From: Methylobacterium mesophilicum SR1.6/6
Lineage (GTDB): Bacteria > Pseudomonadota > Alphaproteobacteria > Rhizobiales > Beijerinckiaceae
Reading direction: 5' to 3'
DNA length: 64,000 bases
Assembly (NCBI RefSeq): GCF_000364445.2
Contig: NZ_CP043538.1
Span: 5,599,447 to 5,663,446, forward strand
Shown: one piece after another, positions 39,353 through 49,900 of the stretch
How the letters are laid out: every line of letters begins with the position of its first letter
Numbering within the stretch: the stretch's first letter is position 1
Program-made: the position numbers and the translations under genes
The notes under the pieces: model-generated
Seen by the model: the letters and a program-made list of their open reading frames with translations, nothing else
Database searches by the model: none
What the model was told of the DNA's origin: nothing

Positions 39353-40356
39353 GCCGGCTCGCCCTCCTCGCATTCATGCTCTGCCTCGCGGCGCCCGCGC
39401 GAAGCGAAGAGATCTTCGTCTCGAACGAGCGCGACAACACCGTCTCGGTGATCGACGGCGACAGCCTGGAGGTTGTGCGCACCTTCCCTGTCGGCCGGCG
39501 GCCCCGGGGGCTGACCTTCTCGAAGGACGGCCGGTCCCTCTACGTCTGCGCAAGCGATTCCGACGCCGTGCAGGTGATCGACCCGGAGACCGGTCAGGTC
39601 CGCCACAACCTGCCTTCGGGCGAGGATCCGGAGCAGTTCGCCCTGGCGCCGGACGGGCACACCCTGTTCATCGCCAACGAGGAGAACGCCACCACTACGG
39701 TGGTCGACGCGCAGACCCGCAAGGTCCTGGCGCAGATCGATGTCGGCATCGAGCCGGAGGGCGTCGCGGTGAGTCCGGACGGGCGCATTGCCGTCACGAC
39801 CTCCGAGACCACCAACATGGTCCATTGGATCGACACCAAGAGCCTGGAGGCGGTGGACGCGACGCCGGTCGGCCAGCGTCCGCGCTTCGCCGCCTTCACG
39901 GCGGACGGGTCGAGGCTCTGGGCGTCGTCGGAGATCGGCGGCACCGTCTCGGTGATCGACGTCGCCAGCCGCAAGGTGACCGAGACGATCGAGTTCGCCG
40001 TGAAGGGGATCGCGGCCGACCGGATCCAGCCGGTGGGCATCCAGTTCGCGAAGGACGGGCGCCACGCCTTCGTGGCGTTGGGTCCGTCGGATCGCGTTGC
40101 GGTGGTGGATACGGCCACCTTCAAGGTCGAGAGCTACATCCTGGTCGGCCGTCGGGTCTGGCAACTCGCGCTCAACGCGGCGGGCACGCGGGTCTTCACC
40201 ACCAACGGCGTCTCGGGCGACGTGACGGTCATCGACGCCGAGACCTTCAAGCCGATCAAGACCGTGAAAGTCGGGCGCTTCCCCTGGGGCGCGGCGGCCC
40301 GTCCGATGAGTGCCGCGCAGGCGCCGGACGGGCGCGCCGCCGGTGCGACGCCGTGA
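39349..40356 (+). CDS. YVTN-type beta-propeller protein of PQQ-dependent catabolism
   Basis: A 335-residue secreted protein (signal about 1-20) built of about seven repeats of roughly 42 residues, each with a SVIDG- or VVDA-type strand and a GxxP or DG turn. It matches the beta-propeller companion of PQQ alcohol-oxidation clusters (TIGR03866 group, from memory), of unknown function. ATG 39349 overlaps the stop of the binding-protein gene as ATGA, so the two are translationally coupled. Confidence 0.85.
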   Translation: MSRLALLAFMLCLAAPARSEEIFVSNERDNTVSVIDGDSLEVVRTFPVGRRPRGLTFSKDGRSLYVCASDSDAVQVIDPETGQVRHNLPSGEDPEQFALAPDGHTLFIANEENATTTVVDAQTRKVLAQIDVGIEPEGVAVSPDGRIAVTTSETTNMVHWIDTKSLEAVDATPVGQRPRFAAFTADGSRLWASSEIGGTVSVIDVASRKVTETIEFAVKGIAADRIQPVGIQFAKDGRHAFVALGPSDRVAVVDTATFKVESYILVGRRVWQLALNAAGTRVFTTNGVSGDVTVIDAETFKPIKTVKVGRFPWGAAARPMSAAQAPDGRAAGATP

Positions 40357-40457
40357 GGTTTTTCCAAGCGGGGTGCCGCGGCACGCCCTCCCCCGCTGAG
40401 GCTACCGGGCTCACATGTCGGGTTCGGGGCCATCATCCGGTTGCCAAGGCTGGCGGT

Positions 40458-40524
40458 CCAGATCTCCCACGCGCTCTCCCTCCCCCCTCTGCGGGGGAGG
40501 GAAACGCGCGGGTTGCAGATCTGG
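40458..40524. repeat. half copy of family C repeat with long inverted ends
   Basis: The outer arms CCAGATCT (40458-40465) and AGATCTGG (40517-40524) enclose a family-C-like hairpin (GCGCTCTCCCTCCCCCCTCT with GCGGGGGAGGGAAACGCGC). It lies just before the nosR-like gene and may end the upstream transcript or attenuate the next one. Confidence 0.6.
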
Positions 40525-42680
40525 GGCAGGAACTTCTGGAAACTACTCGCGATCCGTGGCGCATTCGGCAACCACCGCAGCGCGGGGTACGTCCTGCAAG
40601 CCGCGCTTCTCCTCCTCGTCCTGCTCGCGCACCCCGCCGCCGCCGGCCAGCTCGATCGCGCCGCCCTCGAAAGATACTTCCCGCCCCCGCTGGTGGTCGG
40701 AGAGAAGGACGACAGGCTCCCGGTCTGGCCGATCCTGAAGCAGCAGGCCGGGTCCTACGAGGTCTTCGCCTACGCGTTCGAATCCGTCGATCTCGCGCCG
40801 ATCCCCGGCTTCGGCGGCACGCCCCCGACCTGCTGATCGCGCTGGCCCCCGACGGCACCTTCCGGGACGTGAAGGTCGTCTCGCACCACGAGCCGGTCTT
40901 CCTCGAAGGGCTCGGCTCCGAGCCGCTCTTCGCCTTCGTCGAGCAATATGCCGGCCTCTCCGCCCGGCAGGCGATCCGGGTGGGCCGGCCGAATGCCCGG
41001 GCCGCCGGCGCCGCGCCTCAGACCACGGTCGACGGCATCTCCATGGCGACGGCCTCGACGCGGGTGATCAACCAGTCGATCCTGGCTTCCGCACTGGCTG
41101 TCGCCCGCCAGAAACTCGGCTTCGGGGCAGCCAATGTCGGCCTGAAGGTCGAGGCCAAGCCCGACCACTACGAGCCGCTCACCCTCGCCGACATCCTCGC
41201 CCGAGGCTGGGCGAAGCGGCTGACGGTGACGAACACCGCCGCCGCCGAGGCCTTCAAGGGAACCGGGGTGGCGGATGCGTCCGAGGGGCCGCCCGACGCC
41301 CCCCTGACCGACCTCTACGTGGCCTGCCTGGATCCGCCGTCGATCGGCCGCAACCTGCTGGGGCAGACCCGCTACGACGCGCTGATGCGCGAGCTCGGCC
41401 CCGGCAACCACGCGATCATGGTGATCAGCGCCGGGCCGGAGGAGGCGCCCGAGAACCCGATCGGCGACCGCTTCGTGCTGGGCGCAGTCCCCGAGCGTCT
41501 GGCGCTGAGCCAGGGCGGCCTGATCGTGAATGCCCGCGACATGGCGGTGGAGCGGCGCGACGCCGGCCTTGCCGAGGGCCTGCCGCCCGGTCCCTGGACG
41601 ATCCTGCGGATCGATCAGGCCGCCGGCTTCGATCCGTCGGCGCCCTGGATGCTGACCGAGACGATCGTCCGCGAGCGCGGGCAGATCCTGTCGGAGAAGA
41701 TCGCCCGGACCTTCACGGTCGAGACCGCCCTGCCCGCCGACCTGTTCACCCGGCTCCGTCCGGATGACGGGCCGAGCTGGACCGACCCCTGGCGCGCGCG
41801 GGCTCCCGAACTCGGGTTGATCGGGCTGATGCTCGGGGTGTTGGTGCCGGTGCTGGCGCGCCAGCGCGGGCTGGTGGCGGACGCCCGTCGCTTCGCCGTC
41901 TTCCGCCTCGGCTTCCTGGCGCTGACCCTCGGCTTCGTCGGCTGGTACGCGCAGGCCCAGCTGTCGATCGTCACCCTCGTGGGCCTCGTGCGCGCCGCCA
42001 CAATCACCCACGACCTCGCCTTCCTGCTCTACGATCCACCCTCTCTAGTGCTCTGGGCCTTCGCCCTCGCCGCCCTGGTGGCCTGGGGGCGCGGCACGTT
42101 CTGCGGCTGGCTCTGCCCGTTCGGGGCCCTGCAGGAATTCGCCGCGCTGCTGGCCCGGCCGCTGCGCATCCGCCAAGTTACGGTGCCGCCCGGCCTCGAC
42201 CGGGCGCTGCGGGCCCTGAAATATGTCGTCCTCGCCGGCATCCTCGCCGCCGCGGCGGCGGGATCGCCGCTGGCCGACACATTGTCCGAGGTCGAGCCGT
42301 TCAAGACCGCCATCACCCTGTACTTCGTCCGGTCCTGGCCGTTCGTCGCCTACGCTGCCGGGCTGCTGGTGCTCAACCTGTTCGTCTACAAGGGGTTCTG
42401 CCGCTACCTGTGCCCGCTCGGCGCGAGCCTCGCCCTCCTCGGGCGGGTGCGGATCCTCGACTGGATCCCGCGCCGGGCAGAGTGCGGCTCTCCCTGCCAG
42501 CTGTGCAAGGTGCGCTGCCGCTACGGCGCCATCGCGCCCTCCGGTCGGATCGACTACGCTGAATGCTTCCAGTGCATGGACTGCGTGACGATCATCCACG
42601 ATCCCGGGCAATGCGTGCCGCAGGTGGTGGCGCGCAAGCGCAGCCGCCGCGTCGCGCCCCGGCCGGTGGCCGTCGGGTGA
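40513..42680 (+). CDS. NosR/NirI-like membrane flavo-iron-sulfur protein with apparent 1-base frameshift
   Basis: When repaired this is about 720 residues. The N-terminal piece (to 40836) carries a signal/membrane segment and GSYEVFAYAFESVDL then GFGGTPP; the rest continues in another frame with DLLIALAPDGTF, giving the NosR-type FMN-binding domain. Restoring one C in the run at 40822-40826 joins them. The flavinylation motif is VDGISMATAST. Then come about six membrane segments with FCGWLCPFGA and FCRYLCPLGA, and C-terminal ferredoxin-like Cys groups (CGSPCQLCKVRC, CFQCMDC). NosR feeds electrons to nitrous oxide reductase, but no nosZ is here. The start is uncertain: TTG 40513 is in frame, but no clear ATG exists. 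apbE follows with overlap. Confidence 0.82.
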
Positions 42681-43654
42681 GCGCGCCGGTCCGCTTCGCG
42701 CCCGGACGACGACGGATCCTCGTCGGGGCCGCGGGCCTCGCCGGCCTCGGCGGCCTCGCGGCGTTCCGCGCCGCGGCGGCGTCGCGCGGGCTGACCCTTC
42801 GCACCCGCGCCGGCCTCGCCTTCGGCACCACCGTGGCGCTGACCGCCGCGGCGCCCGATCCATCCGCCATCGAGGCCGCCCTGACCGACGGGTTCGCGGC
42901 GATGCGCGCCGTGGAGGCGTCCGCCAGCCTGTTCCGGGCCGACAGCGCCCTGGCGCGGCTCAACCGGGCCGGATCCCTGGAGGACCCCGACCCGCATCTG
43001 CGCACCCTGCTGCGCTTCGCCCTCGCGCTCGCGGCCGAGACGGATGGCGCCTTCGACCCGACCGTCCAGCCGCTCTGGCCGGTCTGGGCCGGCGCGGCCG
43101 CCCGCGGCGCGCGACCGGGGGACGACGTCCTCCGGGCAACCCTGGTGCGGATCGGTTGGCGGCGCGTGCAGGTCGGGCCGGACCGTATCGTCCTGGAACC
43201 CGGGACGGCCCTGACCCTGAACGCCCTGATCCAGGGCTACGCCGCCGACCAAGTCATGGCGGCGCTCCGGGCGCGCGGCATCGACGATGCCTTCGTGGAT
43301 ACCGGCGAGTTCGGCGCCGCCGGTGCCCATCCCGACGGCACCCCCTGGCGCCTCGGGCTGGCCGATCCGCGCCGTCCCGCCGAGATCGCCGCCGTGATCG
43401 TCCCGTTCACGGGCTTCGCCGCGACCTCGGGCGACTACAACATGAGCTTCTCGGACGATCGCGCCGACCACCACATCTTCGATCCGGCCACCGGCCGATC
43501 GCCGCGTGCCCTGTCGTCGGTGACGGTGACCGCGCCGAGGGGCCTCCTCGCCGACGGGCTGTCGACCGCCTGCATGGTCCTGGGGCGGGCGCGCGGCGCG
43601 GCCCTCGTCTCGGCTCATCCGGGCTGCACCGCGCGCTTCACCGACAAGGGCTGA
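42677..43654 (+). CDS. apbE: FAD:protein FMN transferase ApbE
   Basis: A 325-residue ApbE family protein that covalently attaches FMN to Thr/Ser of exported or membrane proteins. It starts at GTG 42677, overlapping the NosR-like stop as GTGA. The N-terminus has a twin-arginine-like signal (GRRRILVGAAGLAGLGG). Family motifs: FDPTVQPLWPVW, LNALIQGYAAD, GEFGAAG and ADHHIFDPATGRSP near the C-terminus. The adjacent NosR-like protein has a matching acceptor site and is its obvious substrate. Confidence 0.9.
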   Translation: MSAPVRFAPGRRRILVGAAGLAGLGGLAAFRAAAASRGLTLRTRAGLAFGTTVALTAAAPDPSAIEAALTDGFAAMRAVEASASLFRADSALARLNRAGSLEDPDPHLRTLLRFALALAAETDGAFDPTVQPLWPVWAGAAARGARPGDDVLRATLVRIGWRRVQVGPDRIVLEPGTALTLNALIQGYAADQVMAALRARGIDDAFVDTGEFGAAGAHPDGTPWRLGLADPRRPAEIAAVIVPFTGFAATSGDYNMSFSDDRADHHIFDPATGRSPRALSSVTVTAPRGLLADGLSTACMVLGRARGAALVSAHPGCTARFTDKG

Positions 43655-44110
43655 CACATCCCGCGCCTGCGCACGGGGCGAGGCCCGAACCGCGCCGCGC
43701 GCTCTGCCCTGGCGCTTAGGGCTCTACGGATCAGAACATCAATCTCCTGGGCGTGTGGACGCTTCGGATGACGCGTCCGCTGCGTCATCCCGGGGCGCCG
43801 CAGGCGAGCCCGGACTCGAAGGGGTACGCCGGAGGCTGGCAACCCAGAGCCGCCGACAGTGCTGAGCTTTGGCAGGTCGGCGTGTTGGGATCCCGGGCTC
43901 CGCTGCGCGGCCCCGGGATGACGAACGTGGAGCGATTGCGGGCTCCGCGCCTCGAAGAATGAGATCGAGGTTGTTGGGCCGCGCAGAGACCAAAACTCCA
44001 GCCTGCCGAACTATAAGGCCCTGGCGGGCGCGATGGTTCTACGGGGTGTGCGATCCGCGGCGCAGGCCCTGCATGCGTCCGGACCCGAGACGACCGTCAG
44101 GAGAACGCGC
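43655..44110. other. gap between apbE and the serine hydrolase gene
   Basis: 456 bases without a recognisable gene. It contains one family B repeat (43784-43923). The segment 43924-44110 should hold the hydrolase promoter, but I see no clear -35/-10 pair. Confidence 0.55.
43784..43923. repeat. dispersed palindromic repeat, family B copy 2
   Basis: Arms GTCATCCCGGGGCGCCGCAG and TGCGCGGCCCCGGGATGAC are nearly perfect inverse complements, with the same interior (CGCCGGAGGCTGGCAACCCA) as the copy at 17190-17328. Confidence 0.78.
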
Positions 44111-45241
44111 GTGACAGAAGCAGCCGGGCCGTACTGGCCGACGGAGGTCTGGGCGGAGCAGGACCCGGGAGCGGCGGGGCTCGATGCCGGGCGGCTCGCG
44201 GACGCCGTCGCCTTCGCGAAGACGCACGAGAGCGCATGGCCGCGGAGCCTGTACTATCCCGACGGCCGCTATGTCGGGATCGTCGAGTGGAACGAGACCG
44301 GCCCCTGGAGCGCCATCGCCGGACCGGTGCACGAACGCGGCGGCCCGGCGGGCGTCATCCTGAAGGGCGGCCGCCGCGTCGCCGCCTGGGGCGATACGCG
44401 CCGGCCGGACATGACCTTCTCGATCGCCAAGAGCTATCTGGCGGTGCTGGCCGGTCTCGCGCACGACGACGGCCTGATCCCCGACGTGGACGCGCCGGTG
44501 CGCGACAGCGTGCCGGATCCGCTCCTCGACGGCCCGCATAACGGCGCGATCACCTGGCGCCACCTTCTGCAGCAATCGAGCGAGTGGCAGGGCATTCTGT
44601 TCGGCAAGTCCGATCAGGTCGACCACTTCCGGCAGATCGGCCCGGGGGCCGACAACAGCCGCAAGGGCGAGAGGCGCGCGCTGCAGCCGCCGGGCACGCA
44701 CTACGAGTACAACGACGTGCGGGTGAACCTGCTGTCCTACTGCCTGATGCGCCGGTTCGGCCGCGCTCTGCCCGAGGTGCTGCGCGAGCGGATCATGACG
44801 CCGATCGGCGCGTCCCGGGATTGGTCCTGGCACGGTTACGACAACGCCTGGGTCGAAGGCGACGGCGAACGGATCCAGTCCGTGCCGGGCGGCGGCCACT
44901 GGGGCGGCGGCCTGTTCATCGGCGCCGACGACCACGCCCGCTTCGGGCTCCTGATCGCTAGCGGCGGCGCCTGGAACGGCCGCCGGCTGCTGTCGGAGCG
45001 CTGGATCCGCGCCATGCTGACCCCCTCGCCGACCCTGGACAGCTACGGCTACCTGTGGTGGCTGAACCGCGGCGCGGCCGCCAAGCCGCAGCTCTCCGCC
45101 TCGGCGTTCAGCGCGCTGGGCGCCGGCAACAACGTGATCTGGTGCGATCCGGAGCACGACCTCGTCGCGGTGCTGCGCTGGATCGACAAGGTGGCCCTGG
45201 ACGGCTTCCTGCTCCGCCTCGCGGCGGCGCTGCCGGACTAA
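44111..45241 (+). CDS. serine hydrolase, class C beta-lactamase family
   Basis: A 376-residue protein of the serine beta-lactamase-like superfamily (esterases and D-aminopeptidases included). The SxxK motif is Ser104-Ile-Ala-Lys107 (MTFSIAKSYL), the second motif is YEYN near 205 (Y-x-N), and a late GGGHWGGG may stand for the third. No signal peptide is visible. The start is GTG 44111, preceded by AGGAG; the open frame further upstream enters non-coding sequence. The substrate is unknown. It converges with the M20 peptidase, with stops overlapping by four bases. Confidence 0.85.
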   Translation: MTEAAGPYWPTEVWAEQDPGAAGLDAGRLADAVAFAKTHESAWPRSLYYPDGRYVGIVEWNETGPWSAIAGPVHERGGPAGVILKGGRRVAAWGDTRRPDMTFSIAKSYLAVLAGLAHDDGLIPDVDAPVRDSVPDPLLDGPHNGAITWRHLLQQSSEWQGILFGKSDQVDHFRQIGPGADNSRKGERRALQPPGTHYEYNDVRVNLLSYCLMRRFGRALPEVLRERIMTPIGASRDWSWHGYDNAWVEGDGERIQSVPGGGHWGGGLFIGADDHARFGLLIASGGAWNGRRLLSERWIRAMLTPSPTLDSYGYLWWLNRGAAAKPQLSASAFSALGAGNNVIWCDPEHDLVAVLRWIDKVALDGFLLRLAAALPD

Positions 45242-46398
45242 GGCTGCGCCAGGGCCGCGATGGTCTCGGCCATCGCGCGCGCCCGCGGGACGAGGCTCCC
45301 GACCTCCAGATACTCCTCGGGCGAGTGCGCCTTGCCGCCCACCGGGCCGACGGCGCACAGGGTCGGGCAGCCGACGCTGGCGGTGAAGCCGGAATCGGCG
45401 CAGCCACCCGTGAATTCGCCCTCGACCGGGATGCCCTGCGCCGCGCTCACGCGGGCGTAGGTCTCGAACAGCGCGCGCGAGGCCGCGTCCTGCACCAGCG
45501 GCAGGAATTCGCCCTTGATGGTGAGGTGCGCGGTGGTGCCCGGCACCGTGGAGGACGCCACGATCGCGCCGATCCGGCCCATCGCCGCCTCCCGGTCGGG
45601 CGGCGTCACGTAGCGCAGGTCGATCTCGCAGGTCGCCCGGGGGGCCACGGTGTTCACCGACTGGCCACCCGAGACCAGCCCGACATTCACCGTCGTGCCG
45701 CGGTCGAGATCGGTGATCGCGTGGAGCGCGACGGTCTTGTGGGCGAGTTCCAGGATGGCGCTGCGCCCGTCCGCGTAGTTGCCGCCGGAATGGGCCGCCT
45801 TGCCCGACACCGCGAGCTGCATGAACACCCCGCCCTTGCGGCCGGTGACGACGTTGCCGGTTGGGCGGCCGGGCTCGGAATTGAGCACCGCCCGGGCACC
45901 GCGGGCGGTCTCCTCGATGATCGGCCGGCAAGCCGGGGAGCCGATCTCCTCGTCGCTGGTGAACAGGCCGACCAGCGGCACCGGCGCGCCGCCGGCCCGA
46001 TGGTGGGCCGCCAGCACGAAGGCGTTCATCACGAGGCCCGCCTTCATGTCGGCGACGCCCGGCCCGTAGGCGCGGCCCTCGGCGATCCGGAACGGGCGCT
46101 CCCCGGCCTCGCCCTTCGGGAAGACCGTATCGCGATGACCCATGAGCACGACCGGGCGGTTGCCGCCCCCGGATCCGGCGACCTGGGCCCGCAGCGCGTC
46201 GCCGTAGCCCACCACGGGGATCGTGGTGACCGGGATGCCTTCTCCGGCGAGGAACGCCGCGATGCGGGTGCCGACGGCGTCGACGCCCGGCTTGTCGTAG
46301 GAGCCGGAATCGATGTTCACCAGATCCTCGAGGAGGGCCAGCATGGCGCCCTCCTGCCCGTCGAGCCAGCCGAGGGCTTCGGTCTCACGTGTGGCCAT
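45238..46398 (-). CDS. M20 family metallopeptidase, carboxypeptidase-G2-like
   Basis: A 386-residue M20 dipeptidase/carboxypeptidase. The two-zinc site is recognisable: MGHRDTVFP (His, Asp), GVADMKAG (bridging Asp), TSDEEIGS (catalytic Glu and ligand), NSEPG, and a C-terminal His in GKAHSPEE. The dimerisation domain lies at about 185-300. It has no signal peptide, so it probably acts on cytoplasmic N-acyl amino acids or short peptides. It lies 82 bases downstream of glmS on the same strand and may share its transcript. Confidence 0.88.
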   Translation of the reverse strand: MATRETEALGWLDGQEGAMLALLEDLVNIDSGSYDKPGVDAVGTRIAAFLAGEGIPVTTIPVVGYGDALRAQVAGSGGGNRPVVLMGHRDTVFPKGEAGERPFRIAEGRAYGPGVADMKAGLVMNAFVLAAHHRAGGAPVPLVGLFTSDEEIGSPACRPIIEETARGARAVLNSEPGRPTGNVVTGRKGGVFMQLAVSGKAAHSGGNYADGRSAILELAHKTVALHAITDLDRGTTVNVGLVSGGQSVNTVAPRATCEIDLRYVTPPDREAAMGRIGAIVASSTVPGTTAHLTIKGEFLPLVQDAASRALFETYARVSAAQGIPVEGEFTGGCADSGFTASVGCPTLCAVGPVGGKAHSPEEYLEVGSLVPRARAMAETIAALAQP

Positions 46399-46480
46399 GA
46401 AGGTCCTCGTACGGGTCTGTCGGAACCGCTCGCAGAGACGGCGCCGCGTCCGAACGAGCCGCCGCTGGGGTCGGCCGCGC

Positions 46481-48307
<1,827 letters not shown>

Positions 48308-48447
48308 GGAAAAGTCTCTCGCTTCGACGCCCGGATCGTCGCGCGGGCTTGCCGCGCAAGGCCCGGGCCACCCCGGTCAGGATGGGGCCAAGCCCGACTT
48401 GTACCGGATCGAGGGCGCGCAGGGCCAGTCCCAGTCCGGGCGCCCCG

Positions 48448-49827
48448 TCAGGACCCCTTCCCGCGCCGGGCCTTCTCGGCCTGCAGCGCCGCCCGCTTGT
48501 CCCGGGCCCAGCCCGGCTTCACCGCCTGCCGCCCCCGGGCGACCGCCATGGCGTCGGCCGGCACGTCGTCGGTGATCACCGAGCCCGAGGCCACGTAGGC
48601 CCCCTCCCCCACGGTGACGGGCGCCACCAGGGCGGAGTTCGAGCCGATGAAGGCGCCGGCGCCGATCGTGGTCCTGTGCTTGAGCACGCCGTCGTAATTG
48701 CAGGTGATCGTGCCGGCGCCGATATTCGCCTTGGCGCCGATCTCGGCGTCGCCCAGGTAGGTCAGGTGCGCGGCCTTGGCGCCGGCGCCCATCCGGGCGT
48801 TCTTCAGCTCGACGAAGTTGCCGAGTTCCGCGCCCGCCTCCAGCACTGCGTGGCCGCGCAGCCGCACGAACGGCCCGATCTTCACCCCGGCCTCCAGGCT
48901 GGTCTCGGTGAGATGCGCGAAGGACCGCACCGTACACCCGTCCGCCACCCGCACGCCCGGCCCGAAGACCACGTTGGGCTCGACGATCACGTCGCGCCCC
49001 AGCACCGTGTCGTGGCTGAGGAACACCGTCTCCGGGGCGATCAGGGTTGCGCCGCCCAGCATGGCGCTGCGGCGCAGCTGTGCCTGGATCGCGGCCTCGG
49101 CCACGCTGAGCTGAACCCGGTCGTTGACGCCCTGCGCCTCGGCCTCGTCCACCGGGACCACGGTGACCGCGAGGCCTTCGGCGACCGCCAGGGCCACCGC
49201 GTCGGGCAGGTAGTACTCGCCGGCGGCGTTGTCGTTGCCGATGCGCGTGAGCAGCGCGAGGGCGTGCCGCCCTGAGAGCGCCATCAACCCGGCGTTGCAC
49301 AGGGTCACGGCCCGCTCGGCCGCGCTCGCGTCCTTCTCCTCGCGGATCGCCAGGACACGGCTGCCCTCGGTGAGGACCCGGCCATAGCCGGTCGGTACCG
49401 GTGCCTCGAAGGCCAGCACCGCGACGGCGGCGTCCTCGGAGAGCGGCGCGCGCAGGCGCAGGAACGTCTCGGCGGTGATCAGCGGCGTGTCGCCGAAGGC
49501 GATGACCACGTCGTCGTCCGGATCGGCCAGGATCTCCCGGGCCGCCAGAACCGCGTGGGCCGTGCCCAGCCGCTCGGCCTGGGGGAAGACTCGCGCTCCC
49601 GGGGCCTGCCGTGCGATCTCGGCGGCGACGTCGTCGCGGCCGGGCTCGGCCACCACGGCGATCCGGCCCGCGCCCGCCGCCTGCACGGCGGCCAGCACAT
49701 GGCCGAGCATGCTCCGCCCGGCGATCCGGTGCAGCACCTTCGGCAGGTCCGAGCGCATCCGCGTGCCCTTCCCGGCCGCGAGCACGATGGCGGTGAGGTT
49801 GCGCGGGGGCGTTCCGGTCGGGGTCAT
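48448..49827 (-). CDS. glmU: bifunctional GlcNAc-1-phosphate uridyltransferase / glucosamine-1-phosphate acetyltransferase
   Basis: A 459-residue GlmU. The N-terminal uridyltransferase has LAAGKGTRMRSDLPKVLH. The C-terminal left-handed beta helix (about 255-440) shows hexapeptide repeats (VIVEPNVVFGPGVRV, IGAKANIGAGTITCNYDG), with the acetyltransferase His/Tyr region near the end. It carries out the last two steps to UDP-N-acetylglucosamine. It is 140 bases upstream of glmS and 73 bases downstream of rpoN, all on the minus strand. Confidence 0.97.
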   Translation of the reverse strand: MTPTGTPPRNLTAIVLAAGKGTRMRSDLPKVLHRIAGRSMLGHVLAAVQAAGAGRIAVVAEPGRDDVAAEIARQAPGARVFPQAERLGTAHAVLAAREILADPDDDVVIAFGDTPLITAETFLRLRAPLSEDAAVAVLAFEAPVPTGYGRVLTEGSRVLAIREEKDASAAERAVTLCNAGLMALSGRHALALLTRIGNDNAAGEYYLPDAVALAVAEGLAVTVVPVDEAEAQGVNDRVQLSVAEAAIQAQLRRSAMLGGATLIAPETVFLSHDTVLGRDVIVEPNVVFGPGVRVADGCTVRSFAHLTETSLEAGVKIGPFVRLRGHAVLEAGAELGNFVELKNARMGAGAKAAHLTYLGDAEIGAKANIGAGTITCNYDGVLKHRTTIGAGAFIGSNSALVAPVTVGEGAYVASGSVITDDVPADAMAVARGRQAVKPGWARDKRAALQAEKARRGKGS

Positions 49828-49900
49828 CGCGGGTCCAGGCGTCGTTATCCGGCGCCGTGGATGGGCCGGACGCGCGCCCGGCGCAAGTCCGGTCAGGTCG

